Source: Roseburia hominis
Lineage (GTDB): Bacteria > Bacillota > Clostridia > Lachnospirales > Lachnospiraceae
NCBI GenBank assembly: GCA_040702975.1
Contig: CP159990.1
Coordinates: forward strand, 3,596,001-3,660,000
DNA length: 64,000 nt
Direction of reading: 5' to 3'
Position numbers and translations under genes: made by a program. Of the stretch, positions 25,892 through 33,555 are shown one piece after another. Positions within the stretch are counted from its first letter, which is position 1, and every line of letters begins with the position of its first letter. The notes under the pieces were generated by a model. The model was not told the DNA's origin, ran no database searches, and saw only the letters and a list, made by a program, of their open reading frames with translations.

Positions 25892-26776
25892 CTATGCTTC
25901 CACTGTCTGCCCGATCCGCATCCTTTCTTCCTTCAGAAATACCGATGCATACTGCTCCAGCCCGAATCGTTGAACAAACAATTCACATTTACATAGGAAT
26001 AAATAATAGGGATTCATACCTTCCCCGTACAAACTTTCAAAATTCCCCTGTCCTTTTGCGAGGACCACATCAGCCGCAAGTAGGGCCTGTCTCGCCTCTT
26101 CACTTAAATATTCCAGAACAGTTCCCGGTGCGGCGTTTCCGTTTCCTATACAGGGAACAAGCTCGTCAAGCCCCACCTCCCGGGCGTCCACAAGGGTCGC
26201 ATCGTTCAGAACACTTTCCCCCCTGACGATCACGGTAATCTGGAGCTTTGGATACCTCTCTTTAATACATTTAATAAACAACTTGTCCAAAACGATTTCT
26301 CCACAGTTATCCGTCAAATAGACCAACCGTTCCGCCTTTTCCAAGTCCTGCAGAAAACAGGCATATTCCTCCTCCGAAATTTTCTCCTGCCCTGCTTTTT
26401 CCAATAATTGTTCAAACGTATGCTCATTGACATTTTCCACGGCTGAAAAGTCAATGTAGTTTCCCGCACACACATATTTAATACATTCTTTCATCGATTT
26501 CTGTATCTGCTTCTCGATTTCCTCTTCCTTTTCCAGCAACAGCCGATTGTATTTTCGTTTCATCTCTGTATAATCGTTAAGCTCTCCCCAAAAATCCCTC
26601 TGCAAACAATCAATCTTCTCGGCAAGCTGCGGAGATGACTCACTTTGACCATATTTATATAAAATTTCCAGTACCTGATGCATGTACTCTGATTTTTTAT
26701 TTTCATCTGAAAAATCTCTTATCATTTTCTCCTGTTTTGCTACAATACAAGAGATACACCTTGCACTTGCACGCAT
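25892..26776 (-). CDS. DUF89/ARMT1-like metal-dependent phosphatase
   Basis: 294 residues with the DUF89 signatures: an early cysteine pair (CISCIVAKQEK), LTDNCGEIVLDKLFIK (metal-binding Asp and Asn), VRGESVLNDATLVDAREVGL, and ADVVLAKGQGNFESL. Family members hydrolyse damaged or excess phosphometabolites (sugar phosphates, phosphopantetheine derivatives). The start at 26776 is chosen because AGAGGGG lies about 8 nt upstream; two earlier in-frame ATGs are too close to that site. It lies alone; the 3' end of the next gene is separated by a 24-bp tandem repeat tract. Confidence 0.88.
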   Translation of the reverse strand: MRASARCISCIVAKQEKMIRDFSDENKKSEYMHQVLEILYKYGQSESSPQLAEKIDCLQRDFWGELNDYTEMKRKYNRLLLEKEEEIEKQIQKSMKECIKYVCAGNYIDFSAVENVNEHTFEQLLEKAGQEKISEEEYACFLQDLEKAERLVYLTDNCGEIVLDKLFIKCIKERYPKLQITVIVRGESVLNDATLVDAREVGLDELVPCIGNGNAAPGTVLEYLSEEARQALLAADVVLAKGQGNFESLYGEGMNPYYLFLCKCELFVQRFGLEQYASVFLKEERMRIGQTVEA

Positions 26777-26824
26777 GCACATTTCCCCTCTTTCGTTCAA
26801 ATTTTTGTTTTCTTACTCTTTACT

Positions 26825-26943
26825 TGACATATCAGTCTATTTTTCCCTTAGCCTATCAGTCTGTTTTCCTCTGAGTGCGTCAGCCCGTTTTCACTTTAGC
26901 CTATCAGCCCATTTCACCTTAACGCGTCAACCCATTTTCACGC
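26825..26943. repeat. Five imperfect 24-bp tandem repeats at a gene 3' end
   Basis: The unit reads approximately agcCTATCAGtCTGTTTTC on the plus strand; its ATCAG-like core recurs at 26831, 26855, 26879, 26903 and 26926, i.e. a 24-bp period with one 1-bp slip. The last copy covers the final codons of the gamma-carbonic-anhydrase gene (stop at 26919-26921), so the array extends from that gene into intergenic DNA. Confidence 0.8.
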
Positions 26944-27428
26944 ATATATAGTCCTACTTTTTTGTAATGGAGCCCGCTGCGGACAAGTTCCGCCTTCTCC
27001 TCCTCTGTAAGCTCTCTCTTTACCTTCGCCGGACTTCCCAGCACCAGACTGCCGTCCGGGACTATCGTATGCTTCGTCAAAAGACTCCCCGCGGCTATCA
27101 GGCAATTCCTACCAATCTGCACGCCGTCCATGAGAATAGCCCCCATTCCGATCAGACTGTGATCTCCGATACGGCAGCCATGCAGTATCACATTGTGCCC
27201 TACCGTAACGCCCTCCCCGATGATGACCGGGTAATCGTCCGCCACATGAATCGTACAATTTTCCTGAATATTGCTGCCTCTGCCGACCACAATCCGATTA
27301 TGATCTCCACGAAGCGCACTGTAACATAATACCGTGGCCTCCTCCTCTATGGTCACGTCCCCAAGAAGGACTGCCTCTTTCACTACATTTGCCGTTTCGG
27401 CAATCTTTATATTATTCTTGCAAAACAT
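26919..27428 (-). CDS. Gamma-carbonic anhydrase-like hexapeptide protein
   Basis: 169 residues forming a left-handed beta-helix: hexapeptide repeats run through VVKEAVLLGDVTIEEEATVL, NRIVVGRGSNIQENCTIHV, GEGVTVGHNVILHGCRIGDH and LIGMGAILMDGVQIG. The zinc-ligand pattern H...H-x4-H is visible (IHVAD, VGHNVILHG). Homologues (YrdA/PaaY) are hydratases or thioesterase helpers. The last codons (ENGLTR) are the origin of the adjacent 24-bp repeat array. It lies 2 nt downstream of the ABC ATPase, so it may be cotranscribed with the transporter. Confidence 0.9.
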   Translation of the reverse strand: MFCKNNIKIAETANVVKEAVLLGDVTIEEEATVLCYSALRGDHNRIVVGRGSNIQENCTIHVADDYPVIIGEGVTVGHNVILHGCRIGDHSLIGMGAILMDGVQIGRNCLIAAGSLLTKHTIVPDGSLVLGSPAKVKRELTEEEKAELVRSGLHYKKVGLYMRENGLTR

Positions 27429-27430
27429 AC

Positions 27431-28012
27431 TTAACTCTCCATTCTAAGCACCTGCTCCGCTCCAAAAAGTGCGATCTCTTCCGAATCATGTGTCACAACG
27501 ATAAGCGTTCTCCCCGCCGTTTTCTCCCTGATATATCCTGCGGTCAGCCGCCTCGTCTCCTCGTCCAGGCCCTTCAAAGGCTCGTCCATCACAATACACT
27601 CTTTTCCTGCCAGGACTGCCCGCAGAACCGCTACCCTCCGGCGCATACCGCCGCTCAGCTCCCGCACCGGCTTATGCCCTGCCTCCTTCAGATTCACTGC
27701 CCGAAAGGCGTCGCTCAAATCCCGGTCAGATATCTTCTTTTCCGCCGTCAGACGAATATTTGCCGCAGCGCTTAAATTCTCGCAGAGCCGGTCCTCCTGA
27801 AATACGACCGCTATGTTTCCCTTCGGTACGCCCTCCACCGTCCCCGCATCGGGCGTACATAATCCAAGCAGAATATTCAGCAGCGTTGTTTTTCCGCAGC
27901 CGGACTCCCCCATGATACAGGTAGTCCTTCCCGCCGGAAAACAACAGGAAAAATCCTGCATGACCTGCTGATCACCAAATGCTTTATAAATTGCATTCAT
28001 TCGGATATCCAT
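27431..28012 (-). CDS. ABC transporter ATP-binding protein (NitT/TauT type)
   Basis: 193 residues, short for an importer ATPase but complete in motifs: Walker A MGESGCGKTTLL (residue ~34), Q-loop VVFQEDRLCENL, signature LSGGMRRRVAVLRA, Walker B CIVMDEPLKGLDEE, and switch VVTHDSEEI. It follows the permease by 62 nt and energises the importer encoded at 27431-29851. It lacks the C-terminal extension of SsuB/TauB-type homologues. Confidence 0.9.
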   Translation of the reverse strand: MDIRMNAIYKAFGDQQVMQDFSCCFPAGRTTCIMGESGCGKTTLLNILLGLCTPDAGTVEGVPKGNIAVVFQEDRLCENLSAAANIRLTAEKKISDRDLSDAFRAVNLKEAGHKPVRELSGGMRRRVAVLRAVLAGKECIVMDEPLKGLDEETRRLTAGYIREKTAGRTLIVVTHDSEEIALFGAEQVLRMES

Positions 28013-28074
28013 CTTTCAAATCTCCTGTATTCTTTCCATTTTTTATCACTTCCGTGAAGCCGCTTCCCGCGTAT

Positions 28075-28848
28075 CTACCGCCGCTCCACGCACTTCACCA
28101 GCCAGGTAAGCCCCGCCAGAAAACATTTTTCAAACAAAAAGCTGATCACAATGATCACGATCGTCCATGCAAACAGATCCGGCGTATTCAGATAAATCTT
28201 GGCATGATATAATTTCTCCCCGATAGACCCTGACGGAACCCCGATCACCTCGGCTGCTACTCCGGCTTTCCAACAAAGTCCCAGCGCCAGGCGGCAGGCG
28301 GTCAGAAGATAGGGCAGAATCTGAGAAAGGTAAATATAGCATATCTTTTTCGCCGGTCCCACGCCAAACACGTCTGCCATTTCCAGAAGTTTCCTGTCAG
28401 TTTGCCCGATTCCTTCCAACAAATTGGTATACACCACCGGAAGAACCATAAGAAATGAAATAAACACGGACAGATTCCGGGAGGGAATCCAGATCAGGCA
28501 CAAAATGATAAAGGACGCTACCGGAGTGGATTTGATCACCGTGATTAAAGGCGCAAGCAAGATCCTCACCACCTTCAGACAACTGGAGAGAACCGCCGCC
28601 CCTGCTCCCAAAATAAGGGCCAGCAAAAATCCCAACACGATCCGCGCAAAGCTGAACCAGATCGATTTCCAAAAATCGACTATCATCACCAGATTCCCCA
28701 GTTTTTGCATAACAGAAACAGGAGACGCCAAAAGGATCTCCTGTCCCAGCCACTTACTTGCGATCTGCCAGATTCCGATCCAGAATACAGCCGCAAATAT
28801 CCGCATTCCATATTTTTTTATTCTATCGTTTGTAATAGAATCCTTCAT
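28075..28848 (-). CDS. ABC transporter permease (NitT/TauT type)
   Basis: 257 residues with about six membrane segments and the EAA-like loop ADVFGVGPAKKICYIYLSQ. The N-terminus (FAAVFWIGIWQIASKWLGQE) and SSCLKVVRILLAPLITVIKS are typical of the sulfonate/nitrate/thiamine-precursor permease group. It overlaps the binding-protein gene by 26 nt, with GGAGG inside the latter. Confidence 0.92.
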   Translation of the reverse strand: MKDSITNDRIKKYGMRIFAAVFWIGIWQIASKWLGQEILLASPVSVMQKLGNLVMIVDFWKSIWFSFARIVLGFLLALILGAGAAVLSSCLKVVRILLAPLITVIKSTPVASFIILCLIWIPSRNLSVFISFLMVLPVVYTNLLEGIGQTDRKLLEMADVFGVGPAKKICYIYLSQILPYLLTACRLALGLCWKAGVAAEVIGVPSGSIGEKLYHAKIYLNTPDLFAWTIVIIVISFLFEKCFLAGLTWLVKCVERR

Positions 28849-29851
28849 CTGGCTTACTTCCTCCGATTGTCTGCGGGTTCTGTTCCAGCAGCGTGCCCAG
28901 ATATCCGGAAAGCATGGTCTGCATTTCCTCTCCGTCTATGAACACAATGCTGCACGCAGGAATCGCCTTCACTGCAACTTCCTTTGCCACAATATCATGC
29001 GCTCCGATGATCTCAGAAGCCGCCTCCACGTCTTTATTTACGAACTCCACGGACTTCTCATACGCCGTAAGGAAAATCTCCACATCTTCTCCGCGCTCCT
29101 CAAGAAATTCCTTTCTCGCAATGACGACGCCTGTCACAAGACGACTGCCATCGTCATTTCCACTCTCCCAAAGCTCATTTAAGTCGAGCGCCACCCGAAG
29201 GTTCTCATTCTTCGTCAGCGCCGTCGTCACAAAAGGCTGCGGCAAAAGTCCCACTGCACTCTGATCCGCTGCCAGCGCTGCCACTACCTCTGCGTGTTCT
29301 GACTTATACTCAATCGTCACGTCTGATGCCGGATCGATTCCATGTGCCTTAAGCACAGAATTCAGCGCATACTCCGGCGTGGCGCCCTTACCGCTGGCAT
29401 AAATCGTTTTCCCCTTTAAGTCCTCCACAGACTGAATCGTCTCACCATTCTCGACCAGATACAATACTCCCAGCGTATTGACAGCCAGCACACTTACCTG
29501 TTTTTCTGTTTTCTGATACAAAACAGACGCCAGATTTGCCGGAACCGCTGCAATATCCACCTGTCCCTGAACGATCATCGGCACGATCTCGTCAGGCGAC
29601 GCCACAATAGAAACTTGATAGTTCTCATCATCTAAGATCTGAGCCATTCCCATGGATGTCGGTCCCTTCATGGCGCCGATATTTATCACCTCAGACGGCT
29701 TCTTTTCTTCTTCCTTCTCCTCCGAAACCGTCCCGGTCTGCTCTGTCTGCTCTTTCGTATCCTTCTTCTCTTCCCCTGCGCCGCAGCCTGCCAGAAGACT
29801 GACACACATACATGCGGCAAGAAGAGATGCCACTAATTTTCTCTTTTTCAT
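28823..29851 (-). CDS. Substrate-binding lipoprotein of NitT/TauT-type ABC importer
   Basis: 342 residues. The start at 29851 gives a clean lipoprotein signal (MKKRKLVASLLAACMCVSLL then AGCG), with Cys about residue 22 to be lipidated; AAAGGGAG lies 9 nt upstream. The mature protein has NMT1/SsuA-like features: INIGAMKGPTSMGMAQILDD, VQGQVDIAAVPANLASVLYQ, GKTIYASGKGATPEYALNSV and QSAVGLLPQPF. Candidate ligands are sulfonates, pyrimidine precursors or similar small molecules. It is first in the operon. Confidence 0.9.
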   Translation of the reverse strand: MKKRKLVASLLAACMCVSLLAGCGAGEEKKDTKEQTEQTGTVSEEKEEEKKPSEVINIGAMKGPTSMGMAQILDDENYQVSIVASPDEIVPMIVQGQVDIAAVPANLASVLYQKTEKQVSVLAVNTLGVLYLVENGETIQSVEDLKGKTIYASGKGATPEYALNSVLKAHGIDPASDVTIEYKSEHAEVVAALAADQSAVGLLPQPFVTTALTKNENLRVALDLNELWESGNDDGSRLVTGVVIARKEFLEERGEDVEIFLTAYEKSVEFVNKDVEAASEIIGAHDIVAKEVAVKAIPACSIVFIDGEEMQTMLSGYLGTLLEQNPQTIGGSKPDEGFYYKR

Positions 29852-29950
29852 AAATCCTTGCTCCCTTTCTGTCTCACTTTGCTGTAAATTCGCCAGAATA
29901 TCCCGGTCCACTCACCTTTCACCCTGGTTCATCTGCCAAACCCAAGTATA
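29852..29950 (-). promoter_or_regulatory. Promoter and structured leader of the ABC importer operon
   Basis: An extended -10 box TGCTATACT (TATACT 29950-29945) gives a ~90-nt leader containing possible stems (GGTTTGGCAGATGAACC; CCAG...CTGG). I could not match it to TPP, SAM, guanidine or preQ1 classes. Confidence 0.45.
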
Positions 29951-30186
29951 GCACATTTTTCTGCCTTATAAAAGTAGAGAAACTATCGCTCCCACGATAG
30001 CAAAGAAATCCAGCATAGAAACAGTAACATGAAAAACCTTTACACTGTCCCCAAATCATGCCATAATGTTCTCGTTAAATCATACGCTGGGTCCAAAAGA
30101 ACGTACCCCGCAATTTTTATACGCCCGATACGCTGGGCTGCCTCTGGCATGCCTAACAAGCAAAAATTATAAAAATGGAGATTACA
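29951..30186. other. Intergenic region before the VanZ-like gene
   Basis: No gene supported. It has a small CTATCG/CGATAG hairpin at about 29986-30003 and A/T-rich DNA that probably includes the vanZ-like promoter. A 77-codon ORF here has no ribosome site. Confidence 0.45.
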
Positions 30187-30681
30187 ATGAGAAAGAAATT
30201 ATTGAAACCCTTATCTTTCCTTCCCGCCCTCCTCATGCTGGCGCTCATTTTCGGTTTCTCCTCCCAAAATGGAGAAACCTCAGGAAATTTAAGTTCTAAG
30301 ATCAGCTATAAAATCGTCCAGATCGGCGATGGGCTCCTTGGTGCTCACCTGTCTGAAACAGAACTTGATATCTATGCAGAGAAAATAGAATTCCCCGTCC
30401 GCAAACTGGCGCACATGACCGAATACTTCCTGCTCGCCCTCTCCATAGCCCTTCCCTGCCATGTTCACGATTTGAAAGGACGCTCCCTGTTCCTTACCAC
30501 ATTCGCCCTCTGCGTCCTCTTCGCCGCCGGAGATGAGTATCACCAATCCTTCGTTGCCGGCCGCGGCCCCTCCGTCCGCGATGTCCTCATCGACAGCACC
30601 GGAGCCGCCCTTGCGCTCATCTGCCTCCATCTGCTCCGGCACCACATACATTTTGGAATATCCAGACCAGGTAAGTCCTAA
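30187..30681 (+). CDS. VanZ-like membrane protein
   Basis: 164 residues with four hydrophobic segments and the VanZ-family landmarks FGFSSQNGETSGNLS, VRKLAHMTEYFLLALSI and GDEYHQSFVAGRGPSVRDVL. VanZ of Tn1546 gives low teicoplanin resistance by an unclear mechanism, but most chromosomal relatives are unstudied. The start at 30187 is chosen for GGAG six nt upstream; the ATG at 30175 has none. There are no other van genes, so glycopeptide resistance is not implied. Confidence 0.85.
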   Translation: MRKKLLKPLSFLPALLMLALIFGFSSQNGETSGNLSSKISYKIVQIGDGLLGAHLSETELDIYAEKIEFPVRKLAHMTEYFLLALSIALPCHVHDLKGRSLFLTTFALCVLFAAGDEYHQSFVAGRGPSVRDVLIDSTGAALALICLHLLRHHIHFGISRPGKS

Positions 30682-30816
30682 CGTTCAGGGCTTCCTGCTT
30701 TTTTCTGGGCGAAGCAGACCCTGATGTTCAGCTTCGCCTACGCCTTAACCAAGAGAAATCTCTTCTATAACACACTGGTGCTTCTTCGTCTTTTTACCGT
30801 AATTGCAGAAACGTCA

Positions 30817-30855
30817 GCCGCCGTGCAGATGGTTGCCAAGCATCTGCACGGCGGC
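30817..30855. terminator. Perfect 15-bp hairpin between vanZ-like gene and ppiB
   Basis: GCCGCCGTGCAGATG (30817-30831) and CATCTGCACGGCGGC (30841-30855) are perfect complements around a 9-nt loop, between two convergent genes. U-tracts are weak on either side, so termination is probable but not certain. Confidence 0.65.
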
Positions 30856-30878
30856 ATCCCTTCTCCAATATTCCTTTT

Positions 30879-31397
30879 TTACACAGTCTCCGGCTCCGGA
30901 TACTCCTCCCCAAAAGTCTCAACCGTAACCTTCTTCATCCTCTGATCCTCAAGCGGCCTGTCCCTGAAATCTGTGGCCGTCTCTGCGATCTTATTTACCA
31001 CATCCATTCCCTCAGTCACCTGTCCGAACGCAGCATATGCTCCATCCAGATGAGGAGAAGTCTCATGCATGATAAAGAACTGGGATCCCGCGGAATCCGG
31101 GTGCATCGCCCGTGCCATAGAAAGCACGCCCGGCTCATGCTTAAGCTGATTTGCGAACCCATTCTGACGGAATTCCCCTTTGATCGAATATCCCGGTCCA
31201 CCCATTCCGGTTCCGTCAGGGCAGCCTCCCTGAATCATGAACCCACGAATAACGCGATGGAAAATGAGTCCATCATAAAATCCTTTCTTCACCAAAGAAA
31301 TAAAATTATTTACTGTGTTCGGTGCAATTTCCGGATACAGCTCTGCTTTCATCACATCGCCGTTTTCCATTTCAAATGTTACAATTGGATTTGCCAT
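30879..31397 (-). CDS. ppiB: Cyclophilin-type peptidyl-prolyl cis-trans isomerase
   Basis: 172-residue cytosolic cyclophilin that speeds proline isomerisation during folding. The active-site residues lie in IFHRVIRGFMIQGGCPDGTG and in GVLSMARAMHPDSAGSQFFI; no signal peptide. Starts MANPIVTFEMENGD. It precedes a type I toxin locus; no operon partners. Confidence 0.95.
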   Translation of the reverse strand: MANPIVTFEMENGDVMKAELYPEIAPNTVNNFISLVKKGFYDGLIFHRVIRGFMIQGGCPDGTGMGGPGYSIKGEFRQNGFANQLKHEPGVLSMARAMHPDSAGSQFFIMHETSPHLDGAYAAFGQVTEGMDVVNKIAETATDFRDRPLEDQRMKKVTVETFGEEYPEPETV

Positions 31398-31482
31398 ATT
31401 AAAATCTCCTTTTCTGCCATAATTTCAATACCACTATTGTAACGGAACTTGTCCATTTCGTAAATATATTTCGCAAAATTTC

Positions 31483-31621
31483 TTGCGCCTTGTTTGCTGA
31501 TGTGCTATATTTTAAGTAGAAAAGGGAAAACCAGAGAAGCGGCTACCCTAAATAACTTACAACTTTACATCTTTATGATGTCAGCCGTCAGCTACTGCGA
31601 ATAGTTGGCGGCTACTTTCTA
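31483..31621 (+). ncRNA. Putative antitoxin RNA of type I toxin-antitoxin locus 2
   Basis: A promoter with extended -10, TTGCGC (31483-31488), 17 nt, TATATT (31506-31511), predicts a ~100-nt RNA from about 31518 to the hairpin at 31583-31613. It converges on and overlaps the end of the toxin gene. Its 5' segment (GGGAAAACCAGAGAAGCGGC) closely resembles the 5' segment of the toxin mRNA on the other strand. Confidence 0.6.
31583..31613. terminator. Shared terminator of toxin locus 2
   Basis: AGCCGTCAGCTA (31583-31594) pairs with TAGTTGGCGGCT (31602-31613), allowing G-U pairs. The toxin stop codon (31614-31612) lies in the base of the stem. Confidence 0.7.
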
Positions 31622-31701
31622 TCCTTAAGAATCTGATAAAACAGACTAATAAGGGCAACAATGAATGTACAAAACAAGAAAAAATCCTCATATGTAATCA
31701 C
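31612..31701 (-). CDS. Small hydrophobic holin-like type I toxin, locus 2
   Basis: A 29-residue peptide starting at GTG (31701) with AAAGGAGGG 7 nt upstream. Sequence: ITYEDFFLFCTFIVALISLF then a short basic tail (QILKDRK). The ITYED-hydrophobic-helix-basic-tail layout is that of the putative holin-like toxins of Firmicutes and has the same length as the locus 1 toxin. It has its own promoter at 31790-31818, a GGAGGGC/GCCCTCC hairpin (31727-31742) in its leader and a convergent RNA. A longer in-frame reading of 68 codons would run through the promoter and is rejected. Confidence 0.78.
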   Translation of the reverse strand: MITYEDFFLFCTFIVALISLFYQILKDRK

Positions 31702-31789
31702 TGGCAATCCCTCCTTTCTTTCGTCTGGAGGGCAGGCCCTCCAATAAATGAAGGGTAAGCCGCCTGGCTCTCTGGTTTTCCATGCGCCT

Positions 31790-31818
31790 ATCATAGCATA
31801 ACTTCTCATATCCGGCAA
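31790..31818 (-). promoter_or_regulatory. Promoter of toxin gene, locus 2
   Basis: TTGCCG (31818-31813), 17 nt, TATGAT (31795-31790) with an extended TGC, on the minus strand. Spacing and boxes mirror the antitoxin promoter of the same locus. Confidence 0.7.
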
Positions 31819-31901
31819 TATTTTCTTTTAGGTATTTCTCACCCCGGCCGTTCTATCTACAACATCAAATCAGAAACCCCACAAATTGCAACAGCAATGT
31901 T

Positions 31902-32771
31902 TTACTTCTCTCCATTCTTCACCGTAGAGAGAAACGCCACCCCCAGGATTACGATCCCTCCTATCATCTCGCGCCTCCCCGGTATCTCCCCCAGGAACAG
32001 AAACGCGCTCACGATTCCATACACCGATTCCAGACCGGAAATGATCCCGGCAGTCTGCACCCTCACTGTCTTAAGTCCATTAATAAACAGCGAATGCGCC
32101 AGAGCCGTAAATACCACACCCAAAACCATCAGCACCGCCAAGTCCTTCCCTGTCATTACCGGTCTCAGCAGAAACATGGTCGGCAACAGTACGACAGAGG
32201 CGCTGATCTGCTCATAAAATGAAACCACTGCCGCCTGATAAGTCTTGGTAAATCCCCGATTCATCAGCGACAATACCGCATAGGTAAATGCACTCAGAAC
32301 GCCCCACAGCACTCCCTGTGTCATCGAATTTCCAAGTTCAAATTCAGGCACGATAAGAACCACTCCCAAAAGCATTCCCACCGCACACGCAAGGTCAAAG
32401 CCCCGCAATTTCTCATGGAACACCAAAGGCTCCATAAAAGTAACAAATAGCGGGAAGGTCGAAAATGCCAGGATTCCCACCGCTACCGTCGAGCTCTGGA
32501 TCGCCTGCATATAACTGGTCCAATGAACCGCCAGGATCACCCCGGCTCCTATCATCAGATAATAATCCTTCCTGTAGCAAAGCCGGATCTTCTGTTTCCT
32601 GAAAAACAGAAAACACCACAAAAACGCGGAGGAAAATATCACCCTCCACAATACGATAATGACCGCCGGCAAGTCCACTAATTTGGCAAACAGACCGACT
32701 ACCCCAAATAATAGTACCGCTAAATGTACGGATATCAGTCCTTTATTCTCACTTTTCTCCATAATATACAT
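31902..32771 (-). CDS. EamA-family (DMT superfamily) transporter
   Basis: 289 residues with ten predicted membrane helices arranged as two EamA repeats (first near ISVHLAVLLFGVVGLFAKLV, second near LGVVFTALAHSLFINGLKTV with the typical GLESVYGIVSAFLFLGEIP end). Probably a metabolite or drug exporter. It lies 87 nt downstream of a TetR gene on the same strand, suggesting a regulator-exporter pair. The first ATG has AGGAG close by. Confidence 0.9.
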   Translation of the reverse strand: MYIMEKSENKGLISVHLAVLLFGVVGLFAKLVDLPAVIIVLWRVIFSSAFLWCFLFFRKQKIRLCYRKDYYLMIGAGVILAVHWTSYMQAIQSSTVAVGILAFSTFPLFVTFMEPLVFHEKLRGFDLACAVGMLLGVVLIVPEFELGNSMTQGVLWGVLSAFTYAVLSLMNRGFTKTYQAAVVSFYEQISASVVLLPTMFLLRPVMTGKDLAVLMVLGVVFTALAHSLFINGLKTVRVQTAGIISGLESVYGIVSAFLFLGEIPGRREMIGGIVILGVAFLSTVKNGEK

Positions 32772-32858
32772 TTCTCTCCTGTTTCCTTCAGAAAGCGGCC
32801 GCCTACTCCTGCAAACTACTTTCTTGCATCGTCTTTTTGTACGCGCAAAGGCTGGTAT

Positions 32859-33455
32859 TTACGCCTCTTTCCCGACCCGAAAATGCTCCATCAGAATCGG
32901 CATATATTCCCTGCTGTACTCCGCCAGCGAATACTCTCCCCGATTCAAACACCAATCCGAGACCAGTGCCCGCTCACAAATAGAATAATACCTGGTGATC
33001 TCCCACACCGATTTTTCCCTGCCGATCTGGCCGCGTCTCTGTCCCTCTTCCACGATCCGGTTCACCAGTTTGTAGTAGGTCCGGTTCTGATCCAGCAGAT
33101 TTCTCGCTCCCTTCGCAATCAACTGGGTAGAATATAAGGAGGCCAGAAGTGACATATCGATCTTCGTCTCCATGAACAAATGTGAATGATAATTCAGATA
33201 CATCAACTTATCAAAACTATCCATCTCCGGCTGTTTTTCAAGCTCCTTCTCCATCTCGACATACTTCTCATCCAAAATCGTGGCAAGCGTATCAAGCAGA
33301 GCATCCTTGCTGCCGAAATAATAATAAAAAGACCCCTTTGACGTATCAGACAGTTTGATAATATCCTCCACCGTCGTATCATCATATCCTTTTTCGTAAA
33401 ACAATTTCCATGCTGCATCTACAATTCTATTCTTCACACTTGGTTTCCCAGCCAT
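32859..33455 (-). CDS. TetR-family transcriptional regulator
   Basis: 198 residues; the N-terminal helix-turn-helix is classic (KNRIVDAAWKLFYEKGYDDT, TVEDIIKLSDTSKGSFYYYF). The C-terminal ligand domain is not recognisable. The start at 33455 has AGGAGG 5 nt upstream; the longer ORF overlaps the proC terminator. It probably controls itself and the downstream EamA transporter. Confidence 0.9.
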   Translation of the reverse strand: MAGKPSVKNRIVDAAWKLFYEKGYDDTTVEDIIKLSDTSKGSFYYYFGSKDALLDTLATILDEKYVEMEKELEKQPEMDSFDKLMYLNYHSHLFMETKIDMSLLASLYSTQLIAKGARNLLDQNRTYYKLVNRIVEEGQRRGQIGREKSVWEITRYYSICERALVSDWCLNRGEYSLAEYSREYMPILMEHFRVGKEA

Positions 33456-33471
33456 CACTACCTCCTGCTGT

Positions 33472-33509
33472 AAAAAATACGGCCGCGTGCAAAACGCACC
33501 CGGCCGCAT
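33472..33509 (-). terminator. Terminator after proC
   Basis: On the minus strand TGCGGCCGGGTG pairs with CACGCGGCCGTA around a TTTTG-containing loop and is followed by TTTTTT. It lies just upstream of the TetR ribosome site. Confidence 0.7.
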
Positions 33510-33555
33510 AACATTCTCTATCATTTCAAAAGCCTTACCAAGTAGTATACCTTAA

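Noticed and set aside
26825..26943. Possible CRISPR array
   Set aside because: Units are contiguous with no spacers, only 24 bp, and degenerate; a minisatellite explains it.
30066..30299. 77-codon ORF overlapping the VanZ-like gene
   Set aside because: Out of frame with vanZ, no ribosome site, no recognisable protein features.
30187..30681. Glycopeptide resistance gene
   Set aside because: Only a VanZ-like domain is present, with no vanA/H/X or regulators; most such chromosomal genes are unrelated to resistance.
31612..31818. 68-codon reading of the second toxin gene
   Set aside because: The upstream part runs through the promoter and leader hairpin; the GTG at 31701 has an excellent ribosome site and gives a 29-residue family-length toxin.
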